From assembly GCA_030147505.1 (NCBI GenBank), contig JASBVG010000111.1, positions 46,204 to 110,203 of the forward strand: 64,000 nt of DNA, written 5' to 3'. Made by a program: the position numbers and the translations under genes. Under the pieces are notes generated by a model that did not search any database, was not told the DNA's origin, and saw only the letters and a list, made by a program, of their open reading frames with translations. The stretch comes from Tardiphaga sp. GTDB lineage: Bacteria; Pseudomonadota; Alphaproteobacteria; Rhizobiales; Xanthobacteraceae. This document shows positions 1 through 8,584 of this stretch, piece after piece (position 1 is the stretch's first letter; every line of letters starts with the position of its first letter).

Positions 1-178
1 GGTAGTAACCATCCGCCGCACCAGTCACGATGCCTTCGAACAGGCCGAGCACGCAGCGCATGCCTTCGACACGGTCGAGCGCCGCGACGAAATGCATTTC
101 CGACGTTCCCGGATTGGCAAAACAGACGTCCACGCCGCCTGCCACCAATGTCCGTACAAGGCTCTCCGCACCGTTCAT
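1..178 (-). CDS. TPP-dependent acetolactate synthase/benzoylformate decarboxylase-family protein, N-terminal fragment
   Basis: Only the first 59 codons are inside the window; the gene runs off the left edge. The translated start (MNGAESLVRTLVAGGVDVCF) continues with a NPGTSEMHF segment and ends in FEGIVTGAADGYY. This is the N-terminal pyrimidine-binding domain of thiamine-diphosphate enzymes of the acetolactate synthase large-subunit type; the Glu of the FEG segment corresponds to the cofactor-activating glutamate. The exact substrate cannot be told from this piece. It is divergent from the L,D-transpeptidase gene. The family call is firm, the specific enzyme unknown. Confidence 0.8.
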   Translation of the reverse strand, partial: MNGAESLVRTLVAGGVDVCFANPGTSEMHFVAALDRVEGMRCVLGLFEGIVTGAADGYY

Positions 179-415
179 TATCCAGCTCCAGTTTTCCTGC
201 GAAATCGCGGAGTTGATCAACCATTGTTCGGGAGGCTCGTCAAAGGGGGCTCGCGCAACGCTTCGTCGAAAGACATGCGTGGCAAGCGGTCAACGCCGCC
301 GCTCCATTGCACGAGTGCGCCCTATTCGCTTCGAGCGGTTCTCACCACGCAGTGGGTTGCACAGCGGGATGAATTATGGCCACTCTGCGGCTCTATTCCA
401 TCTGGCGAGGAGACT
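179..415. other. Intergenic region between divergent genes
   Basis: About 240 bases between the TPP-enzyme start and the L,D-transpeptidase start. It must carry both promoters. I saw no strong sigma-70 consensus, palindrome or repeat. A GAGGAG Shine-Dalgarno lies just before the transpeptidase ATG. Confidence 0.5.
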
Positions 416-1024
416 ATGAAGCGCATTCTAGCTGCCCTGTCCGTCGTAACCGCAATTGCTGCGGTTGCGCTGCCGGCGGAAGCCCGCACCCGCAATCAAC
501 AGGCCGCCCCCGACTTTATGGTCGACGACGGCCCGTCGCTCTCCAACTTCTTCTCCAATTTCGGAAACGGCAATAGTTCGGGCCCGATTCAGCGCCAGAC
601 GGTTGGTTTCCAGAGCAATTACGCGCCCGGCACCATCATCGTGAACACCGCCGAGCGCCGGCTGTATCTTGTGCAGCCGGGCGGCAGCGCACTGCGTTAC
701 GGGATCGGCGTCGGCCGCGATGGTTTCCGCTGGGGCGGCGTGCACAAGGTCACCGCCAAGAAGGAATGGCCAAGCTGGACCCCGCCGGCGCAGATGCTGC
801 GCCGCCGCCCCGATCTGCCGCGCTTCATGGAAGGCGGTCCGGAGAATCCGCTCGGCGCCCGCGCCATCTATCTCGGTTCGACGCTGTATCGCATCCATGG
901 CTCGAATGAGCCGGAGACGATCGGCCAGGCCGTATCCTCCGGCTGCTTCCGCATGACCAACGAAGACGTCACAGACCTCTACAACCGCGTTCAGGTCGGC
1001 GCGACGGTGATCGTCAAGAACTGA
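416..1024 (+). CDS. L,D-transpeptidase (YkuD domain), periplasmic
   Basis: A 202-residue secreted protein. The start at 416 is chosen over upstream in-frame codons because a GAGGAG ribosome site precedes it and a clean signal peptide (about residues 1-23, ending AEA) follows. The YkuD catalytic domain spans about 72-200 and shows the family signature: His161 in YRIHGSNEP and nucleophile Cys177 in SSGCFRM. Such enzymes form 3-3 crosslinks in peptidoglycan or attach outer-membrane proteins to it. A Ser/Asn/Phe-rich linker at about 38-60 separates signal and domain. A perfect hairpin after the stop suggests it is transcribed alone. Confidence 0.9.
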   Translation: MKRILAALSVVTAIAAVALPAEARTRNQQAAPDFMVDDGPSLSNFFSNFGNGNSSGPIQRQTVGFQSNYAPGTIIVNTAERRLYLVQPGGSALRYGIGVGRDGFRWGGVHKVTAKKEWPSWTPPAQMLRRRPDLPRFMEGGPENPLGARAIYLGSTLYRIHGSNEPETIGQAVSSGCFRMTNEDVTDLYNRVQVGATVIVKN

Positions 1025-1036
1025 CCGAACGGCCCC

Positions 1037-1065
1037 GAAGGTCTCGCCATCGAGGCGAGACCTTC
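1037..1065 (+). terminator. Hairpin terminator after L,D-transpeptidase
   Basis: Perfect 12-bp inverted repeat GAAGGTCTCGCC (1037-1048) and its complement (1054-1065) with a 5-base loop, starting 13 bases after the stop codon. There is no strong T-tract, so it is a probable terminator or 3'-end stabiliser. Confidence 0.7.
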
Positions 1066-1130
1066 AATTATGCGTGGGTGCGGCCATTGAGCGCTTGCGC
1101 CCCTGCGCCTTATGCGCGAATCTCGGTGCA

Positions 1131-1949
1131 ATGCACCCTTCTCCCCTACAGCGCAGCTATCGACCTGCGGTCATCGTCCTTGCGAGTCTGAGCTTTCTTG
1201 CCGCCTCGTTCCCTTTGCCTGCCGGCGCCGGCGAGCCCGCGATCATCGCCGCGCATCAGAAACATCAGAAGAAGAGCTTCACCGACAGCCAGATCATCGA
1301 CGGCTTTCTAAAGACTGCCTTCGGTGCCGAGTATCACCTGGCCGGACGGGTCGATCGCATCCGCAAATATGAGATCCCGGTCCGTATCTTCGCCGACGGC
1401 GGCACCCCTCTACGCAAGAAGCAGATCGGCAAGGTCGTCGCCGATATCGGCCGCCGGGTGCAGCACCTGAACATCGCAATGGTGGAGAACAGCGCGGACG
1501 CAAACGTCACGGTGAAGCTGGTCCGTGACCGTGACCTGTACCCAACCCTCGCTTCGTTTTACGGCGAAGATCGCGCCAACGAAATCCGCACCTCGCTCGA
1601 CCCGCAATGCCTGTCCGGCTTCCGCAAGAACGATCAATTCGAGATCGAACGCTCGGACGTGATCCTCACCACCGACAACGGCGACTTCACGTTCTACGAT
1701 TGCGCCTATGAAGAGATGCTGCAGTCGCTTGGTCCCATCAACGACACCAATTCCGTCCCATGGACGATGTTCAACGACAATGTCTCGATGGGTTTCTTCG
1801 ACATTTACGATCAATATCTGCTCAACATCCTGTACGATCCGCGGATCAAGGCCGGCATGACGGTGCAGCAGGTGCGCGCACTGTTGCCTCAGGTACTCGC
1901 TGACGTGCGTGCCTGGGTGGCCAGGATCAATGAACTGCCGACGGATTGA
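1131..1949 (+). CDS. DUF2927 family secreted protein
   Basis: 272 residues from the ATG at 1131; an earlier in-frame codon at 1074 would add a non-signal-like leader. The N-terminus has a hydrophobic signal segment (VIVLASLSFLAASFPLPAGA), then a soluble domain with a FLKTAFGAEYH segment, two cysteines (DPQCLSGF, YDCAYEE) that could form a disulfide, and an FFDIYDQYLLNILYDPRI segment near the C-terminus, typical of alphaproteobacterial DUF2927 proteins. Function is unknown; the fold is sometimes compared with metalloprotease-like proteins, but I see no HExxH motif. It follows the transpeptidase terminator and is probably transcribed separately. Confidence 0.75.
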   Translation: MHPSPLQRSYRPAVIVLASLSFLAASFPLPAGAGEPAIIAAHQKHQKKSFTDSQIIDGFLKTAFGAEYHLAGRVDRIRKYEIPVRIFADGGTPLRKKQIGKVVADIGRRVQHLNIAMVENSADANVTVKLVRDRDLYPTLASFYGEDRANEIRTSLDPQCLSGFRKNDQFEIERSDVILTTDNGDFTFYDCAYEEMLQSLGPINDTNSVPWTMFNDNVSMGFFDIYDQYLLNILYDPRIKAGMTVQQVRALLPQVLADVRAWVARINELPTD

Positions 1950-2056
1950 GACCACCGAATGCGACGGTCCGTGCGGTCGGGTGAAGAGACCTATCGGAAC
2001 CTGCTTCGACTCGCTAGGTTGTCGCTTCGTACATCTCCCGCATCGGGATCATTTGC

Positions 2057-2998
2057 ATGACGACGCTCCTTCTCTCGCATCAGGCCTCGCTCGATCATCT
2101 AACACCACCCGGCCATCCCGAGCGGCCCGACCGCATGCGCGCGGTGGCTCAAGCGCTTGGCGATCCGCGCTTTGATGCGCTGGTGCGCGCCGATGCGCCG
2201 GAAGGCAGCCTCGATCACGTCAGCCTCTGCCACGACAATCACTATATCGACGAGCTCAGGCACATCGCGCCCGCCAGCGGCCTGGTCTATATCGATGGTG
2301 ACACATCGCTTTCGCCCGGCACCTGGGAAGCCGTCATGCGCGGGGTCGGCGGCGCAGTTGCGGCCACCGATGCTGTCATGAAAGGCGAGCATGCCAACGC
2401 TTTCGTTGCGACGCGTCCGCCAGGTCACCACGCCGAGAGCAACAAGGCGATGGGGTTCTGCTTTTTCGATCAGGCCGCCATTGCCGCGCGATACGCGCAG
2501 CGCACTTACGGCATCGGCCGCGCGGCAGTCGTCGATTTCGACGTCCATCATGGCAACGGCACGCAGGAAATCTTCTGGGCCGACAAGAGCGTGATGTATT
2601 GCTCGACGCATCAGATGCCGCTCTTTCCCGGCACGGGCGCCACGCAGGAGCGCGGCGAACATGACACCGTTGTCAACGCCCCGCTGCGCGACGGCGACGG
2701 CAGCGCCAAATTCCGCGCGGCTTTCGACAATCTGATCCTGCCGCAGCTTCAGAAATTCTCACCAGAACTGATTATCATCTCGGCCGGCTTCGATGCGCAT
2801 CGCCGCGATCCGCTTGCCTCGCTCGAACTCGATGCAGCCGATTTCGGCTGGGTAACGCGCAAGCTGCTCGACCTTGCCGATCAGACCGCAGGTGGCCGCG
2901 TTGTCTCGGTGCTCGAAGGCGGCTACGATTTGCAGGGTCTGCAGGAATCGGTCGCGGCACATGTGACCGAACTGATGGGCAAGCAAGCATCTGCATAG
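2057..2998 (+). CDS. Histone deacetylase family amidohydrolase (class II / acetylpolyamine type)
   Basis: 313 residues, full family length. It carries the HDAC-fold active site: His124-His125 in RPPGHHAE, zinc ligands Asp162 and His164 in DFDVHHGNG, Asp246 in SAGFDAHRRDP, and the transition-state Tyr290 in LEGGYD. Bacterial members deacetylate small acetylated amines such as acetylpolyamines, or proteins. The substrate cannot be read from sequence. It lies 85 bases upstream of xseB on the same strand, an arrangement often seen in this order of bacteria, so the two may share a transcript. Confidence 0.9.
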   Translation: MTTLLLSHQASLDHLTPPGHPERPDRMRAVAQALGDPRFDALVRADAPEGSLDHVSLCHDNHYIDELRHIAPASGLVYIDGDTSLSPGTWEAVMRGVGGAVAATDAVMKGEHANAFVATRPPGHHAESNKAMGFCFFDQAAIAARYAQRTYGIGRAAVVDFDVHHGNGTQEIFWADKSVMYCSTHQMPLFPGTGATQERGEHDTVVNAPLRDGDGSAKFRAAFDNLILPQLQKFSPELIIISAGFDAHRRDPLASLELDAADFGWVTRKLLDLADQTAGGRVVSVLEGGYDLQGLQESVAAHVTELMGKQASA

Positions 2999-3083
2999 CC
3001 CGCGTGCAGTGCAACCGGCCCGCCACATTGCGCCCGCAAACGTCCCTATAGATTTAGCGTCCCGAACGCACACGGAAGAGCGA

Positions 3084-3335
3084 ATGGCCGAGAACATCCA
3101 CGCCGACGTCAAGAAGCTGACTTTCGAGACAGCGATCGAAGAACTGGAATCGATCGTGCGCCGCCTGGAAGAAGGCAAGGTGCCGCTCGAGGAATCGGTC
3201 GCGATCTACGAACGTGGTGAGGCTCTGAAACGCCGTTGCGACGAGTTGCTGCGTCAGGCGGAGGCCCGCGTCGACAAGATCACCACGGATTCGAACGGCC
3301 AGCCGGTCGGCACCGAGCCGCTGGACGTGCAATAG
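3084..3335 (+). CDS. xseB: Exodeoxyribonuclease VII small subunit
   Basis: 83 residues, the usual size for XseB. The core LTFETAIEELESIVRRLEEG followed by PLEESVAIYERGEALKRRCDELL is the defining two-helix coiled coil that binds the large subunit XseA. The complex degrades single-stranded DNA in both directions to acid-soluble oligonucleotides. The start at 3084 fits the family N-terminus; upstream in-frame codons give no homologous sequence. It sits between the deacetylase-family gene and a membrane hydrolase, upstream of dxs. Confidence 0.95.
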   Translation: MAENIHADVKKLTFETAIEELESIVRRLEEGKVPLEESVAIYERGEALKRRCDELLRQAEARVDKITTDSNGQPVGTEPLDVQ

Positions 3336-3417
3336 ACGCACCGTCGCCAAGCGGCCCGAATGTGCGTTGCACGGCCTCGCGCACCCGCAGACGGCGTTCA
3401 TGCGTCGATTTTAGAGC

Positions 3418-3444
3418 TTGGCCTGTGGCGCACCCTGCTATAGT
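3418..3444 (+). promoter_or_regulatory. Candidate sigma-70 promoter
   Basis: TTGGCC (3418-3423) as -35 and TATAGT (3439-3444) as -10 with a 15-16-base spacer, placed 25 bases before the GTG chosen for the next gene. It supports that GTG, since the upstream TTG start would lie inside the promoter. Assigned by eye. Confidence 0.4.
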
Positions 3445-3468
3445 CCGCTGTCAGTCCGGGGAACCAGC

Positions 3469-4776
3469 GTGCGCGTCGAGCACCGTCATGTCATTTATGT
3501 GCAAGGATACGATCCGCGGGGCCTCGCGCAATATTACCGCATGTTCCGTACGGAGCTGCGTAAGTTCGGCCGCCTCTATGGCCTGACGACCACGGTCGGG
3601 CGTCCGAAGGAACACGCGGCCGGCAAATTCGCCCATGAATCGGCCTCCTGGACCATCGAAACTACTGGCGATGGCTGGCAGACGAAGACCAATTACGACT
3701 TCCTCCGTTGGGAAGACCTGATCCAGCGCGACCTCGCGGCGCCGATCTGGCGCACCGTCATCCACGGCATGCTGATTTATTGGGGGCTGGTGTTTTCCGG
3801 CACCATGGGCCGGTTCTGGCGCGCCCATTGGCGTTTCGCCACCTTCATCAGCTGGCCGCACTTTGTGCTGCTGAACGAGGCGATCTGGTCAGCCGCGGCC
3901 GCGTGGCTGGTCGCCTGGGGACTCAAGGCGCTTGGCATACACGGCCTCCTGGTCGGTTGCGCCGCCGTAGCCGTGTTTATCGCCGTGCTGGGTTCGCTGG
4001 TCAAATACACCGAGGAGCGGACCTATCTGCTCTATCTGATGGCCGACACCATTTTCACCTGGCAATTCTCACACGGCAACCGGCCGGAATGGGACGCCCG
4101 CATCGACCGTTTTGCACAGCATCTGGTGAAGGTCGCGCAAAACTCCGACGCGCAGGAGATCGTGCTCGTCGGTCACAGCTCCGGCTCGTTTCTCGGCTCG
4201 GAAATCCTCGCGCGGGCCTTGAAGCTCGATCCCGATCTCGGGCGTCATGGATCGCGCGTCGTGTTGCTGACACTCGGCGGTAACATGCCGATCGTCGGCT
4301 TCCACAAGGGCGCGCGGGAATTCCGCGACAATCTGCGACGACTGGCCATAGAGCCGTCGATCGACTGGATCGACTGCCAGTCCCGCAAGGACGTGATGAA
4401 TTTCTACCCTTTCGACCCGGTCGCCGGCCACGGCATCGACGTCGGTCCTGAGAAACGGAACCCGACTATAGTACCGGTGAGATTTAGGGAGATCATACGA
4501 TCCGATCATTACAACCGGTTCCGCTGGAAATTCTTCCGGGTCCATTTCCAGTTCGTGATGGCCAATGAACGACCGCACCCCTATGATTTTTACATGATCG
4601 TCTGCGGCCCGGTTCCGTTACGTGAGCGGGTAACCCAGCCTGCTGCAACCCTCGCACTAGTCGACGGCGACCTCACAACCCGCGAAAATGCATGGAAGAA
4701 GCTTGATTTGGGTCAACGAAGTGGCATTTTGCCCCCTTCTGACAATACTCGGGCGGCCGTTCGGCGTATCGGCTAA
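3469..4776 (+). CDS. Membrane protein with alpha/beta-hydrolase-type serine motif, unknown function
   Basis: About 435 residues from the GTG at 3469 (VEHRHVIYVQGYDPRG...), chosen because a GGGGA ribosome site precedes it and a promoter-like element covers the upstream TTG. The N-terminal HVIYVQGYDPRG resembles the first beta strand of alpha/beta hydrolases. Two to four hydrophobic segments follow between about residues 95 and 190. The second half carries a nucleophile elbow, GHSSGS, in IVLVGHSSGSFLGSEIL, and a strand LLTLGGNMPIVG. Late Asp/His residues in FYPFDPVAGHGIDV could complete a triad. I do not recognise a named family. It lies between xseB and dxs. Confidence 0.6.
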   Translation: MRVEHRHVIYVQGYDPRGLAQYYRMFRTELRKFGRLYGLTTTVGRPKEHAAGKFAHESASWTIETTGDGWQTKTNYDFLRWEDLIQRDLAAPIWRTVIHGMLIYWGLVFSGTMGRFWRAHWRFATFISWPHFVLLNEAIWSAAAAWLVAWGLKALGIHGLLVGCAAVAVFIAVLGSLVKYTEERTYLLYLMADTIFTWQFSHGNRPEWDARIDRFAQHLVKVAQNSDAQEIVLVGHSSGSFLGSEILARALKLDPDLGRHGSRVVLLTLGGNMPIVGFHKGAREFRDNLRRLAIEPSIDWIDCQSRKDVMNFYPFDPVAGHGIDVGPEKRNPTIVPVRFREIIRSDHYNRFRWKFFRVHFQFVMANERPHPYDFYMIVCGPVPLRERVTQPAATLALVDGDLTTRENAWKKLDLGQRSGILPPSDNTRAAVRRIG

Positions 4777-5088
4777 CCATACGACGTGAATATCCAGGCG
4801 GAACCCGGACTACCCACCACGGTTGGCTTTGGCTAAGGCTTTGGTGTAAAGGGACGAGGTTCACCTGCAGTGAACCGGGCGGCGACGCCGGTCGTTAATG
4901 GTGATAAGCGCTTCAACCATCTGACGAAAATGTTCGGATGAAGAAGCAATCAAGCATGCTAGATACCACGATGAAAAATCGAAGCCCATTATAAGGCCTC
5001 GAAACAGCTTCCCGGTTCTGGGGGATGCGATAGTCCGAACCGTCTGCCGCCTTCGCGCGACGAACTGGACGCTACCGCAACTCCGGAC
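4777..5088. other. Intergenic region upstream of dxs
   Basis: 312 bases with no convincing gene. A small palindrome GTTCAC-CTGCA-GTGAAC lies at 4859-4875, and TTGGCT with GTGTAAAG nearby (about 4823-4849) is promoter-like. The dxs promoter should lie here. No riboswitch fold recognised. Confidence 0.5.
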
Positions 5089-7035
5089 ATGTCAAATTGG
5101 AATAGTGCCGTGACCAATTTTAGTAAGACCCCGCTGCTCGATACCATCCGCACGCCGGAAGATCTGCGCAAGCTCAAGGTCGAGAAGATTCGTCAGGTCG
5201 CCGACGAACTCCGCCAGGAGACCATCGACGCAGTGTCCGTTACCGGCGGCCACTTCGGTGCCGGTCTCGGCGTGGTCGAGCTGACCACCGCGCTTCACTA
5301 CGTTTTCGATACGCCGCGCGACCGCATCATCTGGGACGTCGGCCATCAGGCCTATCCGCATAAGATTCTCACCGGTCGACGCGACCGTATCCGCACCCTG
5401 CGCACCGCGGGGGGTCTCTCCGGCTTCACCAAGCGTACCGAGAGCGAATACGATCCGTTCGGCGCCGCGCATTCGTCCACCTCGATCTCCGCCGGCCTCG
5501 GCATGGCCGTGGCTCGCGATCTCTCGGGCGGCAAGAACAACGTCATCGCGGTGATCGGCGATGGCTCGATGTCGGCAGGTATGGCCTATGAGGCCATGAA
5601 CAATGCCGGTGCGATGAATTCGCGCCTGATCGTCATCCTCAACGACAACGACATGTCGATCGCGCCGCCGGTGGGCGCCATGTCGGCCTATCTGTCCCGC
5701 ATGTATTCGGGCAAGACCTATCGCGGTCTGCGCGATGCCGCCAAGCAGCTCGGCAAGCATCTGCCGAAGCTGATCGCGGATCGTGCCGAGCGCGTCGAGG
5801 AATATTCGCGCGGCTTCATGGTCAATGGCGGCACGCTGTTCGAAGAGCTCGGCTTCTATTATGTCGGTCCGATCGATGGCCATAATCTCGATCACCTGCT
5901 GCCAGTGTTGCAGAACGTCCGCGACATGGAGACCGGCCCGATCCTGGTCCACGTCGTCACGCAAAAGGGCAAGGGCTACGGTCCGGCTGAAGCTGCGGCC
6001 GACAAATACCATGCGGTCGTGAAGTTCGACGTTGCCACCGGGACGCAGTCGAAGTCCAAGCCGAACGCTCCGGCCTATCAGAACGTGTTCGGTCAGAGCC
6101 TCGTCAAGGAAGCCGAGAAGGACGAGAAGATCGTCGCCATCACCGCGGCGATGCCGTCGGGCACCGGCGTCGATATCTTCAACAAGGCCTTCCCGAAGCG
6201 CACCTTCGACGTCGGTATCGCCGAGCAGCATGCGGTGACCTTCGCCGCCGGCCTCGCGACCGAAGGCTACAAGCCGTTTTGCGCGATCTATTCGACCTTC
6301 CTGCAGCGCGGCTACGATCAGATCGTCCATGACGTCGCGATCCAGAACCTGCCCGTGCGCTTCGCCATCGACCGCGCCGGCCTTGTCGGCGCCGACGGCG
6401 CGACCCATGCCGGTTCGTTCGACAATGCCTATCTCGGTTGTCTCCCGAACATGGTGATCATGGCGGCTTCCGATGAAGCCGAACTGGTACACATGGTCGC
6501 CACCCAGGTCGCCATTAACGACCAGCCGAGCGCTCTGCGCTATCCGCGCGGCGAAGGCCGCGGCGTCGAGATGCCGGATGTCGGTGTCCCGCTGGAAATC
6601 GGCAAGGGTCGCATCATCCGCCAGGGCAAGCAGGTCGCGCTGTTCTCCTTCGGTACCCGCCTCGCCGAGTGCGAGAAGGCTGCCGATGAACTCGCCGCTC
6701 ATGGCCTGCAGGCAACCATCGCCGACGCCCGCTTCATGAAGCCGCTCGACGTAGAGCTGCTGCTCAAGCTCGCCCGCGAGCACGAGATCCTGCTCACCAT
6801 CGAGGAAGGTTCGATCGGCGGCTTCGGCTCGCATGTGATGAACACACTGGCCGAGCATGGCATGCTCGACGGCGGCCTGCGCATGCGCTCCATGGTGCTG
6901 CCCGACGTCTTCCAGGATCACGACACGCCGGCGGCGATGTATGCGCAGGCGGGCCTCGACTCCAAGGGCATCGTCAAGAAGGTGTTCGAGACGCTCGGTA
7001 AGGATTTTGCCGCCGAGACCGTCAAGCTCGCCTGA
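5089..7035 (+). CDS. dxs: 1-deoxy-D-xylulose-5-phosphate synthase
   Basis: 648 residues, standard DXS length. It condenses pyruvate and glyceraldehyde 3-phosphate to DXP, the first step of the MEP isoprenoid pathway and a branch point to thiamine and pyridoxal. Thiamine-diphosphate binding is shown by GDGSMSAG (157-164) ending in NDNDMS (185-190); His55 in VTGGHFG is the usual catalytic histidine. The transketolase-like middle domain has the GIAEQHAVTFAAGLA signature and DRAGLVGADGATH. The start at 5089 is slightly longer than needed; an ATG-like start nearer SKTPLLDTI is possible. It is followed by a palindromic repeat and, further on, tlyA, a conserved neighbourhood. Confidence 0.97.
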   Translation: MSNWNSAVTNFSKTPLLDTIRTPEDLRKLKVEKIRQVADELRQETIDAVSVTGGHFGAGLGVVELTTALHYVFDTPRDRIIWDVGHQAYPHKILTGRRDRIRTLRTAGGLSGFTKRTESEYDPFGAAHSSTSISAGLGMAVARDLSGGKNNVIAVIGDGSMSAGMAYEAMNNAGAMNSRLIVILNDNDMSIAPPVGAMSAYLSRMYSGKTYRGLRDAAKQLGKHLPKLIADRAERVEEYSRGFMVNGGTLFEELGFYYVGPIDGHNLDHLLPVLQNVRDMETGPILVHVVTQKGKGYGPAEAAADKYHAVVKFDVATGTQSKSKPNAPAYQNVFGQSLVKEAEKDEKIVAITAAMPSGTGVDIFNKAFPKRTFDVGIAEQHAVTFAAGLATEGYKPFCAIYSTFLQRGYDQIVHDVAIQNLPVRFAIDRAGLVGADGATHAGSFDNAYLGCLPNMVIMAASDEAELVHMVATQVAINDQPSALRYPRGEGRGVEMPDVGVPLEIGKGRIIRQGKQVALFSFGTRLAECEKAADELAAHGLQATIADARFMKPLDVELLLKLAREHEILLTIEEGSIGGFGSHVMNTLAEHGMLDGGLRMRSMVLPDVFQDHDTPAAMYAQAGLDSKGIVKKVFETLGKDFAAETVKLA

Positions 7036-7041
7036 TTCCTC

Positions 7042-7168
7042 TTGTCCCGGACGCGATGCAGCGCTCTTGCGCTGCTTCGCAGAGCCGGGACCACCAAGAA
7101 CACCGGCGTTTGGTACGATCCCGGCTCAGCGGCGCGGCACTTCGCGCCGCACCGCGTCCGGGACACAA
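7042..7168. repeat. Palindromic intergenic repeat element
   Basis: Bounded by GTCCCGGACGCG (7044-7055) and its exact complement CGCGTCCGGGAC (7153-7164). Inside are further hairpins (GCAGCG...CGCTGC; GCGGCGCGGC...GCGCCGC) and a second pair of CCGGGA arms. This is the layout of the composite palindromic elements frequent between genes of Bradyrhizobium and Rhodopseudomonas. It lies 6 bases after dxs and may end or stabilise its transcript. Confidence 0.8.
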
Positions 7169-7268
7169 AACTTCAACAAGGCGTTTCGGAGCCAGCTCCG
7201 CATCGCCACCTTCTCGTCTGAATTGACGCATCAAAGTCAGCCCGCTTCGCGACCACGACGGGGACTTC

Positions 7269-7811
7269 ATGAACATCTATCTGGCCGGCCCCGATGTCTT
7301 CCTGCCCAACGCCGCCGAGATCGGCCGGCGCAAGGTCGCGCTCTGCAAACGCTATGGCGCACACGGTTTCTTTCCGCTCGACAGTGATGTGGACGTGAAA
7401 GCCGCCGACGCCTCGCGGCAGATTTTCCACCACAATGAAGCGATGATGAACCGCTGCGATATCGTCATCGCCAATCTCACCCCGTTCCGCGGCCCCAGCG
7501 CCGATGCAGGCACCGTGTTCGAACTCGGCTTCATGGCCGGCCACGGCAAGCTGTGCTTCGGCTACAGCAACGATCCCGCGCCTTACGTGGATCGCGTGCG
7601 CCGCATGACCGAGATCAACGGCAATGACGGCCACCTCACCGACAAGGATGGCCTCATCGTCGAGAATTTCGGCCTCACCGACAATCTCATGATGATCCAC
7701 GCGCTCGACCTCTATGGTTCGCCGCTGATCGTTCCACGCGAAGCGCCCGCGGATCTGTGGCAGGATCTCACCAGCTTCGAAGCCTGCCTGAAACTCGCCG
7801 CGTCTTATTGA
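7269..7811 (+). CDS. Nucleoside 2-deoxyribosyltransferase family protein
   Basis: 180 residues. The N-terminus MNIYLAGPDVFLPNA is the family signature (YLAGP), followed by DIVIANLTPFRGPSADAGTVFELGFM, which carries the conserved Asp and the catalytic glutamate region (TVFELG). These enzymes swap or hydrolyse the base of 2'-deoxynucleosides and serve in nucleotide salvage. A GGGGA ribosome site precedes the ATG. It is co-directional with dxs and tlyA, 17 bases before tlyA, probably in one operon with it. Confidence 0.85.
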   Translation: MNIYLAGPDVFLPNAAEIGRRKVALCKRYGAHGFFPLDSDVDVKAADASRQIFHHNEAMMNRCDIVIANLTPFRGPSADAGTVFELGFMAGHGKLCFGYSNDPAPYVDRVRRMTEINGNDGHLTDKDGLIVENFGLTDNLMMIHALDLYGSPLIVPREAPADLWQDLTSFEACLKLAASY

Positions 7812-7828
7812 TACTGTTCTCGACTGAC

Positions 7829-8584
7829 ATGACGAAATCCCCTCTCCCCGCTGCGGCGCTGCGCAAGCGCGCCGATACGCTCCTCGTCGAACGCGGCATC
7901 TTCGAGAGCCGCGCCCGCGCCCAGGCCGCCATCGAGGCGGGCCTCGTCACGGCAAATGGCAAACAGGTCGCCAAGGTTTCCGAATTACTGTTGCCCGATG
8001 CTGATATCGAGGCCGAGCCCGCGCATCCCTGGGTTTCGCGTGGCGGCGTCAAGCTCGCCGGCGCCCTCGAACATTATCCGATCGAGATCGAAGACCATGT
8101 CTGTCTCGATGTGGGCGCTTCCACCGGCGGCTTCACTGAAGTGTTGCTCGCCAACGGCGCCAGCATGGTCTTCTCCATCGATGTCGGCACGGGGCAGTTG
8201 CATCCGTCGCTGCATGGCCATCCAAAAATCGTATCGATGGAAGAGACCGATATCCGCAATTTCGAGAACAGGCGCCTGCCCGCACGGCCCGATGTGGTGG
8301 TGATCGATGTCAGCTTCATCTCGCTGAAGGCCGTGTTGCCTGTCGCCCTCTCACTTGCCGCCGCGCCGATGTCCCTGCTCGCGCTGATCAAGCCGCAATT
8401 CGAGGCCGACCGGAAACAATCCAAGCGCGGCATCATCAAGAACGCCGACCTGCATCAGGCCATCTGCGACGACATCACCGCATTCGCGAAAGAACTCGGC
8501 TGCACCGACATCGAAGTCTTCCCTTCCTCAATCAAGGGCGGCGATGGCAACATTGAATTCTTCATGGGTGCACGGCGTGGCTGA
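7829..8584 (+). CDS. tlyA: TlyA family rRNA 2'-O-methyltransferase
   Basis: 251 residues. An N-terminal S4 RNA-binding domain (about 13-75, KRADTLLVERGIFESRARAQ) joins an FtsJ-like methyltransferase domain with the SAM motif DVGASTGGFTEVLL (about 94-107), catalytic Lys in RGGVK (75), Asp in VVIDVSFIS and Lys in ALIKPQFE. TlyA methylates 2'-hydroxyls in rRNA; some homologues were annotated as haemolysins. The ATG at 7829 fits the family; the longer in-frame start overlaps the upstream gene. It overlaps the next gene by 8 bases, suggesting translational coupling. Confidence 0.92.
   Translation: MTKSPLPAAALRKRADTLLVERGIFESRARAQAAIEAGLVTANGKQVAKVSELLLPDADIEAEPAHPWVSRGGVKLAGALEHYPIEIEDHVCLDVGASTGGFTEVLLANGASMVFSIDVGTGQLHPSLHGHPKIVSMEETDIRNFENRRLPARPDVVVIDVSFISLKAVLPVALSLAAAPMSLLALIKPQFEADRKQSKRGIIKNADLHQAICDDITAFAKELGCTDIEVFPSSIKGGDGNIEFFMGARRG

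Noticed and set aside
5092..6921. 609-codon open frame on the minus strand across dxs
   Set aside because: It is the antisense shadow of a clear dxs gene; the translation shows no domain and follows the high third-position G+C of the real frame.
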